The translations under genes and the position numbers were made by a program. The notes under the pieces are model-generated. The model was not told where the DNA came from and did not search any database. It saw only the letters and a list, made by a program, of their open reading frames with translations. Positions 1 through 7,237 of a stretch of 18,035 nt of DNA are shown piece after piece; within the stretch, counting starts at the first letter, position 1, and the number at the start of each line of letters is the position of its first letter. The stretch is from Miltoncostaeales bacterium (GTDB lineage Bacteria > Actinomycetota > Thermoleophilia > Miltoncostaeales > Miltoncostaeaceae), in assembly GCA_030829765.1 (NCBI GenBank), contig JAUROO010000034.1:1-18035 (forward strand), given 5' to 3'.

Positions 1-1
1 C

Positions 2-1123
2 GTAGTGATCGAGTCCGGGGCCGGCGACATGGCCGGGTATCCGGATGCCGCATTCACCGATCGCGGTGCACGCATCGGCAGCCGCGATGAGGCGTTCGCC
101 GCGGACGTGCTGGTGCAGGTGAACGTGATGGACGCCGACCCCGCGAGCGGTGACCTGTCCCGCCTGCGCGCAGGCCAGGTGGTGGTGGGGTCGGTCGCCC
201 CGTTCGCCCGCCCGGAGCTCGTGAAGGCCGTCGCAGGGACCGGGGCCACGCTGTTCGCACTCGAGCTGGTGCCGCGCACCACGCGTGCGCAGTCGATGGA
301 CATCCTGTCGTCGCAGGCCGCGGTCGCCGGCTACAAGGCCGTGTTGCTGGCCGGGGACAACCTGCCGAAGATGTTCCCGCTGCTCACCACCGCAGCGGGC
401 ACGATCGCCCCGGCCAAGGTGTTCATCATCGGCGCCGGGGTGGCGGGCCTTGCGGCCATCGCCACGGCGCGCCGCCTGGGCGCGCTGGTGGAGGCCTATG
501 ACGTGCGCCCCGCTGCGCGCGAGGAGGTCGAGTCGCTCGGAGCCCGGTTCGTGGAGCTGCCGCTCGAGACCGGCCAGGAGGAGGGATCCGGCGGGTATGC
601 GAAGCAGCTGTCGGAGGACACCATCCGGAAGCAGCAGGAGCTGATGGCCAAGACGGTCGCGGCGAGCGACGTGGTCATCACCACCGCGCAGGTGCAGGGC
701 AGCACCGCTCCGGTGATCGTCACCACCGAGATGGTGAAGGGCATGGCGCCCGGGTCGGTGATCGTGGACCTGGCGGCCGAGCAGGGTGGCAACTGCGAGC
801 CCACGGTGGCCGGTGAGACGGTGGATGTGGACGGCGTGAGCGTGATGGGCGTGGTGAACCTGCCCGGCACGATCCCCGTGCACTCCAGCCAGTTGTTCGG
901 CAAGAACGTGGCGAACTTCCTCGGCCTCATGGTGGTCGACGGCAGGCTCGACACCGGCGTCGACGACGACGTCATCAAGGAGAGCGTGGTCGCGAAGGGC
1001 GGCGACGTGGCAAACAACCGCGTGCGCGAGGCCCTGGGCCTCGAGAAGCTGCCGGATCCGGAGCCCCCGGCCCCGGAGCCCGCGGCCGACGATGCCCCGG
1101 CTGCTGAGGAGGCCGCCAAGTGA
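2..1123 (+). CDS. pntAA: NAD(P) transhydrogenase subunit alpha part 1 (PntAA), 5'-partial
   Basis: This is the soluble NAD(H)-binding domain I subunit of the proton-translocating transhydrogenase, which transfers hydride between NADH and NADP+ at the cytoplasmic face of the membrane. The reading frame is open to the left edge: the codon before the first GTG reads Val, giving VVIESGAGD, which matches the interior of PntA N-termini. The true start is therefore outside the window, with probably a few tens of residues missing. Visible hallmarks are the RAQSMD helix followed by SSQAAVAGYKAV, then a Rossmann fingerprint IIGAGVAGLAA with an acidic residue at the end of strand 2 (EAYDVRP), and the late VNLPGTIP segment. 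The C-terminus is a Pro/Ala/Glu-rich tail with no membrane helices, so this is the split, Rhodospirillum-type arrangement and not a fused PntA. It overlaps pntAB by 4 bp (GTGA). Family assignment is firm. Confidence 0.96.
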   Translation, partial: VVIESGAGDMAGYPDAAFTDRGARIGSRDEAFAADVLVQVNVMDADPASGDLSRLRAGQVVVGSVAPFARPELVKAVAGTGATLFALELVPRTTRAQSMDILSSQAAVAGYKAVLLAGDNLPKMFPLLTTAAGTIAPAKVFIIGAGVAGLAAIATARRLGALVEAYDVRPAAREEVESLGARFVELPLETGQEEGSGGYAKQLSEDTIRKQQELMAKTVAASDVVITTAQVQGSTAPVIVTTEMVKGMAPGSVIVDLAAEQGGNCEPTVAGETVDVDGVSVMGVVNLPGTIPVHSSQLFGKNVANFLGLMVVDGRLDTGVDDDVIKESVVAKGGDVANNRVREALGLEKLPDPEPPAPEPAADDAPAAEEAAK

Positions 1124-1452
1124 ACGTCAGCACCGAATTCATCATGACGGGGCTCTTCGTGTTCGCCCTCGCGGGCTTTCTGGGCTTCGAGACCATCCGG
1201 CGCGTCCCGCGCCTGCTGCACACGCCGCTCATGGCGCTCACCAACGCCCTCTCGGCGATCTCGCTGGTGGGCTCCATCGTGGTGCTGGGCGGCCAGTACT
1301 CCACCTATTCCACCATCCTCGGCTTCATCGCCGTGATCGCATCGATGATCAACGTGGTGGGTGGCTTCCTCATCACGGACAAGATGCTGAAGATGTTCAA
1401 GCCGCGGCAGCAGAAGAAGCCTGAGCCGGCCGAGGCGGAGGCGGGCGCATGA
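1120..1452 (+). CDS. pntAB: NAD(P) transhydrogenase subunit alpha part 2 (PntAB)
   Basis: This is the small membrane subunit of the three-subunit transhydrogenase, carrying part of the proton channel (domain II). It has 110 residues, the usual size. Three hydrophobic stretches are visible, at roughly residues 8-24 (FIMTGLFVFALAGFLGF), 37-60 and 64-87, with the family-typical VIASMINVVGGFLITDKML near the third. The tail is charged (KPRQQKKPEPAEAEA) and probably cytoplasmic. The GTG start at 1120 is supported by a strong Shine-Dalgarno AGGAGG at 1107-1112 with 7-nt spacing, although it overlaps the pntAA stop codon. It overlaps pntB by 4 bp (ATGA). The order pntAA-pntAB-pntB is the canonical one. 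Confidence 0.95.
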   Translation: MNVSTEFIMTGLFVFALAGFLGFETIRRVPRLLHTPLMALTNALSAISLVGSIVVLGGQYSTYSTILGFIAVIASMINVVGGFLITDKMLKMFKPRQQKKPEPAEAEAGA

Positions 1453-2909
1453 GCACGTTCCTCCCCATGGCCTCGTCGTTCTTCGTCGATCCCGACACCG
1501 ACACGGTCCGCTACGTGATCATCAGCCTGCTGTACCTGGTGGGCGCAGTGGGCTTCGTGCTCTCGCTGAAGTGGATGAGCGACGCCAAGACGGCGCGCAA
1601 GGGCATCTTCGCCGGCGAGATCGGCTTCGTGCTGGCCATCATCGGCACGCTGCTCCTGCCGGTCATCACCACCACCGGCTACCTCTACATCGCAATCGCG
1701 ATGCTCATCGGTGCCGCCATCGGCGTGCCGCTGGGCCTGCTGGTGCCGATGACCGCCATGCCGCAGCGCATCGCGCTGTCGCACGCGTTCGGCGCCCTGG
1801 CGGCCGGCCTCGTGGGTATCGCCAAGTTCTACGAGAATCAGCCCGACATCGGCTGGTTCGTCATGGCCGTGCTCGGAATCGAGATCGTGCTCGGGTCACT
1901 GGTGTTCACCGGTTCGCTGATGGCGGCCGGGAAGCTCCAGGAGGTCAAGTGGCTTGCGCAGCGGCCGATCACCTTCCCGCTGCAGAAGTCACTCAACTTC
2001 GCCGTGCTGGCGGTGGCCGTCGCCGGGGTGATCGCGCTGGTCATCGACCCCACGCAGATGTGGGCCATCCCCGTCATCATCGTCGCCGGCCTGGCATTCG
2101 GCATCCTGCTGATCATCCCGATCGGCGGCGCCGACATGCCCACGGTCATCGCGCTGCTCAACTCCTACGCCGGCATCGCGGCCGCGCTGCTCGGATTCGT
2201 GCTCTCGAACAACCTGCTGATCGTGGCGGGTGCCCTCGATGGCATGTCGGGGCTGATCCTCGCGATCATCATGTGCCGCGCGATGAACCGGTCGTTCCGC
2301 AACGTCCTGTTCGGGGCGTTCGGCTCGACCGAACAGGCGGCAGGCCACCAGGAAGCCGGGTCCATCCGGTCGGCGTCATTCGATGAGGCCGGTGACCTGC
2401 TGAAGATGGCCCGTCTCGTGGTGATCGTCCCGGGGTACGGCATGGCCGTCGCCCAGGCCCAGCACAAGGTGCGCGAGCTGGCCGACACGCTGGAGAAGGA
2501 GGGCGTGGAGGTCAAGTACGCCATCCACCCGGTTGCCGGCCGCATGCCGGGCCACATGAACGTGCTGCTGGCCGAGGCGAATGTGCCGTATGAGCAGTTG
2601 ATCGACATGGAGGAGATCAACCCCGAGTTCCCGCAGGCCGACGTGGTGCTGGTGCTGGGCGCGAACGACGTGGTCAACCCGGCCGCACGCCACGACCAGA
2701 GCAGCCCGATCTACGGCATGCCGATCCTCGATGTCGACAAGGCGGCCACCGTGATGGTGGTCAAGCGCTCCATGCGCCCGGGCTTCGCCGGCGTCGAGAA
2801 CGAGCTCTTCTTCAACGAGAAGACGCTCATGGTCTTCGGCGACGCAAAGGACGTGATGGGCGAGCTCATCACCGAGGTCTCCGGCAACCGCGACTCGATC
2901 AACGTCTGA
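1449..2909 (+). CDS. pntB: NAD(P) transhydrogenase subunit beta (PntB)
   Basis: The beta subunit combines the remaining transmembrane helices of the proton channel with the NADP(H)-binding domain III. It has 486 residues, close to the usual 460-490. About nine hydrophobic helices fill residues 20 to 280, including the conserved AFGALAAGLVGIAKF and GGADMPTVIALLNSYAG segments. The C-terminal domain III shows GYGMAVAQAQ (the NADP fingerprint), VAGRMPGHMNVLLAEA, VLGANDVVNP and KRSMRPGFAGVEN, all diagnostic. The ATG at 1449 has GGAGG at 1437-1441 with 7-nt spacing. It is the last gene of the operon and is followed by two hairpins. The complex likely supplies NADPH at the expense of the proton gradient. 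Confidence 0.97.
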   Translation: MSTFLPMASSFFVDPDTDTVRYVIISLLYLVGAVGFVLSLKWMSDAKTARKGIFAGEIGFVLAIIGTLLLPVITTTGYLYIAIAMLIGAAIGVPLGLLVPMTAMPQRIALSHAFGALAAGLVGIAKFYENQPDIGWFVMAVLGIEIVLGSLVFTGSLMAAGKLQEVKWLAQRPITFPLQKSLNFAVLAVAVAGVIALVIDPTQMWAIPVIIVAGLAFGILLIIPIGGADMPTVIALLNSYAGIAAALLGFVLSNNLLIVAGALDGMSGLILAIIMCRAMNRSFRNVLFGAFGSTEQAAGHQEAGSIRSASFDEAGDLLKMARLVVIVPGYGMAVAQAQHKVRELADTLEKEGVEVKYAIHPVAGRMPGHMNVLLAEANVPYEQLIDMEEINPEFPQADVVLVLGANDVVNPAARHDQSSPIYGMPILDVDKAATVMVVKRSMRPGFAGVENELFFNEKTLMVFGDAKDVMGELITEVSGNRDSINV

Positions 2910-2916
2910 CCGGTTC

Positions 2917-2934
2917 CGGCGCCTCATGGCGCCG
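2917..2934 (+). other. Short inverted repeat downstream of pntB
   Basis: A 7-bp perfect stem (CGGCGCC / GGCGCCG) encloses a 4-nt loop (TCAT), starting 8 bp after the pntB stop codon. No T-tract follows. It may assist termination or protect the mRNA 3' end together with the stronger hairpin just downstream; alone it would be unremarkable in DNA this GC-rich. Confidence 0.4.
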
Positions 2935-2947
2935 CGGTTGTTCCATG

Positions 2948-2976
2948 CGACGCCCCGGCCATCCGCCGGGGCGTCG
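2948..2976 (+). terminator. Intrinsic-type terminator hairpin after pntB
   Basis: The arms at 2948-2959 (CGACGCCCCGGC) and 2965-2976 are exact reverse complements, giving a 12-bp GC-rich stem with a 5-nt loop. The hairpin is followed by TCGTTTGG, a weak T-rich tract of the kind often seen in actinobacterial terminators. It lies between the pntB stop and the next gene's start, where the pnt operon would be expected to end. The SDR start codon follows only 20 nt later, so the SDR promoter must overlap this element if the gene is transcribed on its own. Confidence 0.75.
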
Positions 2977-2996
2977 TCGTTTGGTACGACTACGGC

Positions 2997-3785
2997 ATGA
3001 CTGTGAACGAATCCATCACGGACCTGATGACTCTTGACGGCAGGGTGGCCCTGGTCACCGGGGCCGGTCGCGGCATCGGGCGGGCCATTGCCATGCGCCT
3101 GGCGGAGGCCGGCGCCGCGGTGGCGGTGGCCGACTTCGATGCCGATGCGGCGCTGCGCGTGACAGAGGCCATTCGTGTTGCCGGTGGCTCTGCCGAGGCC
3201 GCCCCCGCTGACGTGGCCGACGAGGCCGATGTGAAGACCCTCGTGCGCGCGTGCAGCGAGCAGATGGGCGGCCTTGACGTGGTCGTGAACAACGCGGGGA
3301 TCTTCCCCGTGCGTCCGGTTCTGGAGATGGCCACTGCGGACTTCGATCGCGTGCTGTCGGTCAACCTGCGCAGCGCCTTTCTGTGCACGCGCGAGGCCGC
3401 CCTCGCCATGGTGGATCAGGGGCGTGGTGGCAGCATCATCAACGTCACCTCGGTGGATGCCCTGCACCCGTCGATGGTGGGCCTGGCCCACTACGACGCC
3501 TCCAAGCACGGCATGTGGGGGTTCACGAAGAACGTTGCGCTCGAACTGGCGCCCCACGGCATCCGCGTGAACGCCGTCGCCCCCGGGGGCGTGCTGACCG
3601 AGGGCGTGCGGGAGATGGGCGCGGGCAGCGACGAGGCCGTGGCGGCCTTCGCCGAGCGCGTTCCGCTGCAGCGCATGGGCGACCCCGACGACATCGCCCG
3701 CGCCGTGCTGTTCCTGGCCGTCCCGATGTCGGGGTACATGACCGGCAGCCAGGTGGTGGTGGACGGGGGGCTGCTGCTCCGCTGA
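2997..3785 (+). CDS. Short-chain dehydrogenase/reductase (SDR family, FabG-like)
   Basis: This is a classical SDR oxidoreductase of 262 residues, the usual 250-270 length, acting on an unidentified alcohol or ketone with NAD(P)(H). The cofactor fingerprint TGAGRGIG lies near residue 22, an acidic residue follows strand 2 (ADFDAD), suggesting NAD(H) preference, and NNAG is present. The catalytic Ser is in the VTSVDA strand and the Tyr/Lys pair is YDASK; VNAVAPGGV and a C-terminal VVVDGG complete the pattern. FabG, glucose dehydrogenase and many catabolic reductases share this architecture, so the substrate is not inferable. The ATG at 2997 has no clear Shine-Dalgarno; the in-frame ATG at 3027 (MTLDGRVALVTG) is a credible alternative start. 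The methyltransferase-like gene downstream is on the same strand. Confidence 0.9.
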   Translation: MTVNESITDLMTLDGRVALVTGAGRGIGRAIAMRLAEAGAAVAVADFDADAALRVTEAIRVAGGSAEAAPADVADEADVKTLVRACSEQMGGLDVVVNNAGIFPVRPVLEMATADFDRVLSVNLRSAFLCTREAALAMVDQGRGGSIINVTSVDALHPSMVGLAHYDASKHGMWGFTKNVALELAPHGIRVNAVAPGGVLTEGVREMGAGSDEAVAAFAERVPLQRMGDPDDIARAVLFLAVPMSGYMTGSQVVVDGGLLLR

Positions 3786-3823
3786 TCCCCCCCGCCCCCG
3801 CATACCCGATCGCGGCGGACTAC

Positions 3824-4669
3824 GTGACGCTGGAGATCCGGCCCGACCGCGACCCGGCGTGCCCCGGGGGGCGCCTGCTGCTGATGGATGGCGTGGAGGC
3901 GTCGCACGTGGACCTGGCCGATCCCACGCGCATCGCGTTCGAATACCTGCGCCATCTGGTGGGGGTGATCGATGCGGTGTTCCCGCCGGGCGACTCCCTG
4001 GACGCCCTGCAGGTGGGTGGCGGCCCGTGCACGCTGGCGCGGTACCTCACGGCAACCCGCCGCCGCGCGCGCGTGCGGGTGGTGGAGCGCGACGGGGGCG
4101 TGGTGCAGGCATCGCGCGATCACCTCATGCTCGATGAGGTCCCCCGCCTGCAGGTGGAGGTCGGCGACGGCCGGTCCGCGGTGGCCGCCCTGCCCGATGC
4201 CTCGCTGGACCTGGTGGTGATCGATGCCTTCGTCGGCCTCATGGCCCCCCATCCGCTTTCCACCGCGCAGTTCATGGAGGAGGTCCGGCGCGTGCTGCGG
4301 CCGGGCGGACTGCACGCGATGAACCTCATCGACGTCGAACCGCTCGAGCTCGCGCGCGCGGTGGCCGCGGGCATGCGCGGTGCCGGGGGCGAGGTGGCGC
4401 TGGTGGCCGACCCCGCGGTGCTGGAGCACCGCACCTCCGGCAACGTGCTGCTGCTGTCGTCGGATGCCACGCTGCCGCCGCAGGCGCTTGGCCGGGCGCG
4501 TGCGCGCGACGACGCGCCGTGGCAGGCACGGACGGGCCGGGCGCTCGGCCGAATGCTCACGGGGCACGCCCCGCTGCATGACGATGTGCCGCCCACCCAT
4601 GAGCTCGCCCGCCTCGCGCCGCTCTGGGGACGCGTGTCGCAGTGCCGGCCCGACCAGCCCGTTCGCTGA
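3824..4669 (+). CDS. Spermidine-synthase-like SAM-dependent methyltransferase-fold protein
   Basis: The product is 281 residues from the chosen GTG, with a class I methyltransferase fold of the spermidine-synthase-like group. Visible elements are a small beta-rich N-terminus (LLLMDGVEASHVDLADP), the nucleotide loop LQVGGGPCTLARYL, the acidic strand-2 end VRVVERDGG, the VEVGDGRS segment, and VVIDAF followed by VRRVLRPGGLHAMNLID. The DSxDPxGP-type signature of true aminopropyltransferases is absent, so genuine polyamine synthesis is unlikely and the product is unknown. The frame stays open upstream into the SDR gene. I chose GTG 3824 because no ATG, GTG or TTG lies in frame between the SDR stop and it, and a weak GGCGGA precedes it; a start inside the SDR gene is possible. 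A run of seven C at 3786-3792 lies in the gap. It converges on the deacetylase gene. Confidence 0.78.
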   Translation: MTLEIRPDRDPACPGGRLLLMDGVEASHVDLADPTRIAFEYLRHLVGVIDAVFPPGDSLDALQVGGGPCTLARYLTATRRRARVRVVERDGGVVQASRDHLMLDEVPRLQVEVGDGRSAVAALPDASLDLVVIDAFVGLMAPHPLSTAQFMEEVRRVLRPGGLHAMNLIDVEPLELARAVAAGMRGAGGEVALVADPAVLEHRTSGNVLLLSSDATLPPQALGRARARDDAPWQARTGRALGRMLTGHAPLHDDVPPTHELARLAPLWGRVSQCRPDQPVR

Positions 4670-4670
4670 G

Positions 4671-4690
4671 GAGCGCCCTGCCGGGCGTTC
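4671..4690. terminator. Hairpin between convergent genes
   Basis: The 8-bp arms GAGCGCCC (4671-4678) and GGGCGTTC (4683-4690) pair across a TGCC loop, with one G-U pair on the plus-strand RNA. It fills the 19-bp gap between the convergent stop codons of the methyltransferase-like gene and the deacetylase gene, overlapping the latter's last two bases. There is no T-tract. On the minus-strand RNA the wobble becomes a C-A mismatch, so it would work better for the plus-strand transcript. Confidence 0.5.
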
Positions 4691-5969
4691 AGGCGGGGCG
4701 GCCCGCCGAGAACAGCTCGCCCAGGCCCACGGGCCGCAGGCCCTTGGCCTTCAGCCCGCGGATGATCGCCGGCATCGCTGCGGCGGAGTTCGGCTTGGTG
4801 TGCATGAGGATGATGGAGCCCTTGCGGGCTCCGCTCACGGCGCGCTGCGTGATGGCCGACGCGCTCGGTCCGCGCCAGTCGTTCGTGTCGACATCCCACA
4901 GCACCGTGTAGCGATATCCGGTGACCGCAGCCGCCGACAGCAGGCCGCTGCCGTAGGCCCCGTACGGTGGCCGGTAGAACGGTGCGGTGGCCACGCCCAC
5001 GACCCTGTCGAACGTCCGGTTTCGGGACAGGTCCGTGATGCCCGCGGCGCGGCTGGTACCCGTGCCGGTGCGGTGTGCATATCCGTGGCTGCAGGTGTCG
5101 AGGTGGCCCGACCGGACGGCGGCGCGCATGGCCGACCGCAGTGAGGAGTTCCACATGCGCGCGCTGATGGCGTTGAAGCAGAAGGTGATGGTCACGTCGG
5201 CGTCACGGGCGGCGGCGATCATGCGCGCTGCCTCACGAGGTCCGTAGCCGTCGTCCACGGTGATCGCCACCAGCGGGCGGCCGGTGCGCACCCGTCGCAC
5301 CACCCGGGTGCCCGACCCCCGCGGCTGGACGGACCACACCACCGGCGCGCCCGTGCCCGTGTTGCCCGCGGCATCGCGCCCCTCCACCGTCACCTCGATG
5401 GTGCCCACGATTCCCTTCGACCACAGGGCGGCGGGAAGCACGATCTCCGCGCCCGCGGGCTTCCATGCGCCTGCGGCCAGTACGGCATCGCGCCCCGGGC
5501 GCCGGACCACGGCCCGCACGTCCGCTGCGCCACCCGCGCGCAGCGGCAGTGAGCGGCGCGTGCTTGCGGGAATCGTGGGCGCCGGCGGGCGGACCACCGG
5601 CGCCGGGGGCGTGGTGTCCACCTCGATCAGGGGCGGGTCGGCGGGCAGGGGGGTCACCCCGTCGGGGGCGAGGCCCTCCACACGGTAGGTGCCATCGGGC
5701 ACGACCGGGCCGCTTCCGCCCGGCCCACGTCCGCCTGTCCAGGGCAGCACCACGGGGATGGCGGCCCCGGTCGCGGGGCCAAGGGTGGCCACCACCCGGC
5801 CGTCGGACACCTGCACGATGCGCACACCGACACCGTGTGCCATCGGCACGGGAACCGTCACCTGCACGGGCGTCGTGACGGGGTTCACCGGAGCGCCCAT
5901 CAGCGCCGCGGGCGCGGCGCTGCCGATCATCGCCAGTGCGGCCAGGGTCGTGGTTGGCGCGGTGGTCAT
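4689..5969 (-). CDS. Exported polysaccharide deacetylase (NodB domain) with Ig-like N-terminal domains
   Basis: This 426-residue protein probably removes N- or O-acetyl groups from an extracellular glycan or peptidoglycan. The C-terminal NodB domain has the metal-binding motifs: TVDDG (D239, D240), HGYAH (H295 and H299), RPPYGAYG, then DVDTNDW and the final ILMHT histidine. The N-terminus is hydrophobic (residues 5-27, ending near ALMGAP) but lacks the usual positive charges, so export by a signal peptide or anchor is likely, not certain. Residues about 35-110 resemble an Ig-like FlgD-type fold (VVATL, W, PDGTYRVEGLA). Residues about 140-215 look like a second Ig-like domain (TIEVTVEGRDAAGNTG). 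Its ATG overlaps the stop of the upstream GT87 gene by 4 bp (ATGA), so it is the last gene of the envelope-glycan run. The substrate is unknown. Confidence 0.87.
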   Translation of the reverse strand: MTTAPTTTLAALAMIGSAAPAALMGAPVNPVTTPVQVTVPVPMAHGVGVRIVQVSDGRVVATLGPATGAAIPVVLPWTGGRGPGGSGPVVPDGTYRVEGLAPDGVTPLPADPPLIEVDTTPPAPVVRPPAPTIPASTRRSLPLRAGGAADVRAVVRRPGRDAVLAAGAWKPAGAEIVLPAALWSKGIVGTIEVTVEGRDAAGNTGTGAPVVWSVQPRGSGTRVVRRVRTGRPLVAITVDDGYGPREAARMIAAARDADVTITFCFNAISARMWNSSLRSAMRAAVRSGHLDTCSHGYAHRTGTGTSRAAGITDLSRNRTFDRVVGVATAPFYRPPYGAYGSGLLSAAAVTGYRYTVLWDVDTNDWRGPSASAITQRAVSGARKGSIILMHTKPNSAAAMPAIIRGLKAKGLRPVGLGELFSAGRPA

Positions 5970-7237
5970 CGGTGCGGCATTCCCGGCGGCGCGCCCGCCC
6001 CCTGCCGCGGGGGGTCATCCGGTGACGGCTCTTCCATCCCGGGCCGTGGCCATGCCAGCGCCAGCAGCGCGATCAGCACCGCGTCGCGCAGCACCAGCAG
6101 CCCCATCTCGGGTTGCTGCAGCGCCACCAGGTCCCAGTACGCCCGCGGGAAGTACGCCTGGGTGAGAAGCAGCGCCAGTGCCGAGGTGATGGTGGCGCCC
6201 CACCCGAAGCGCCCGCCCACCAGTACGGCCGCCGGGATGATCCAGGCGAGGAACTGCGGGGACAGCACCTTGCCGGCCACCAGCAGGGCCACGGCGGTGG
6301 CCGCGATGCCGGCCACGAAGATCGCGGAATCGGCGGAGGACGGTTGCGTCGCCAGCAGCCGCTGCACGGTGAGCGCGATGGCCAGCACCAGCACCACCAG
6401 CAGGATGGTCGAGAGCAGGGCCATGAGATCGGGCGCCTCGCCCTGCAGGCCCTGCGACCCGAACGAGGTGTCCACGGACAGGGGGATCCCGGCCAGCAGG
6501 CGCATTCCCATGAGGTACGCGGAGCCGGTGGACTCCAGCTGCAGGGGGCGGTCCAGGTGATAGGCCACGCTGTCCCACAGGCCCGACGGCGCCACGAGCG
6601 CGAGCGGCACGACCACCAGGACCACCAGCGCCAGCCCCGAGAGCGCGCCGCGCAGGACGTCGCGTCCACCGTGCCTGCGGGCGTGCACCAGCACCAGCAC
6701 GGGGATGAATGCCAGGGGCACCAGCTTGACCAGCACGGCGGCGCCCAGCAGCAGCCAGGCGGCCGTCATGCGGTCGGTCACCACGGCCCAGAGGATCCAC
6801 GCGATCAGGGCGGCGAGCACCAGGTCGAACCGGGTGGATACGAGGCCGCCCAGGAGCACGGGGATGAACGCCGTGATCGCCCCCGCGGCGGCCTGACGCG
6901 CGGTGCTCAGCCCGAGCGCCCGTGCGGTGAGGGTCACGGGCACCACCGTCAGCACCAGGGCGATCATCATGAGGAACGAGAACGACGCTGCGTATGTGCC
7001 GGGCAGCACGCCCGCGAACCAGAAGAGCGCCGCGGCGAGCGGGGGGTACTCCAGTGCGAAGTCCCGGTAGGGCAGCGCGCCCCCGGACATCTGCCGATAG
7101 GCCTCCTCGTACACCGGGATGTCGGAGATCTGGGCCACCGAGGCGTTGACCCACTGCATGGGGCCCACCCACACCAGCACGGCGGCGATGCCCATGATCC
7201 ACGGCAGCCATCGCTCCAGCAGGGCGTCGTGGCGCAT
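5966..7237 (-). CDS. GT87-like polyprenol-phosphate-sugar-dependent membrane glycosyltransferase
   Basis: This is an integral membrane protein of 423 residues with about ten hydrophobic helices, resembling the GT87 (DUF2029) mannosyltransferase family of actinobacterial envelope biosynthesis. Such enzymes use a lipid-linked sugar donor on the outer face of the membrane. Helix 1 is at about residues 10-30. An extracytoplasmic loop follows with a typical acidic PYRDFALEYPPLA segment, where the Asp/Glu positions are candidates for catalysis. Further on comes GKVLSPQFLAWIIPA, characteristic of this family. The C-terminus is Pro/Gly-rich and cytoplasmic-looking. A GGGGGTGA sequence about 10 nt upstream supports the ATG at 7237, which touches the upstream gene's TGA by one base (TGATG). 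It is translated just before the deacetylase. Donor and acceptor are not inferable. Confidence 0.82.
   Translation of the reverse strand: MRHDALLERWLPWIMGIAAVLVWVGPMQWVNASVAQISDIPVYEEAYRQMSGGALPYRDFALEYPPLAAALFWFAGVLPGTYAASFSFLMMIALVLTVVPVTLTARALGLSTARQAAAGAITAFIPVLLGGLVSTRFDLVLAALIAWILWAVVTDRMTAAWLLLGAAVLVKLVPLAFIPVLVLVHARRHGGRDVLRGALSGLALVVLVVVPLALVAPSGLWDSVAYHLDRPLQLESTGSAYLMGMRLLAGIPLSVDTSFGSQGLQGEAPDLMALLSTILLVVLVLAIALTVQRLLATQPSSADSAIFVAGIAATAVALLVAGKVLSPQFLAWIIPAAVLVGGRFGWGATITSALALLLTQAYFPRAYWDLVALQQPEMGLLVLRDAVLIALLALAWPRPGMEEPSPDDPPRQGAGAPPGMPHR

Noticed and set aside
3786..3792. Run of seven C between the SDR and methyltransferase genes, considered as a frameshift or slippage site
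   Set aside because: It lies after the SDR stop and before the chosen start, and both proteins have complete, normal-looking ends, so no frameshift is needed.
2376..3803. Long minus-strand open frame of 475 codons opposite pntB and the SDR gene
   Set aside because: It is antisense to two well-supported genes, has no recognisable motif and is rich in His, Arg and Gly as expected from mirrored GC-rich codons.
3383..3823. Extension of the methyltransferase-like gene back into the SDR gene
   Set aside because: The upstream part is Arg/Gly-rich out-of-frame translation of the SDR. The GTG at 3824 gives a sensible N-terminus, although a slightly earlier start cannot be excluded.
6300..6760. Repeated CACCAGCACCAGCA-like stretches on the plus strand
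   Set aside because: They are antisense of Leu/Val-rich transmembrane codons in the GT87 gene and do not form a regular repeat unit or array.
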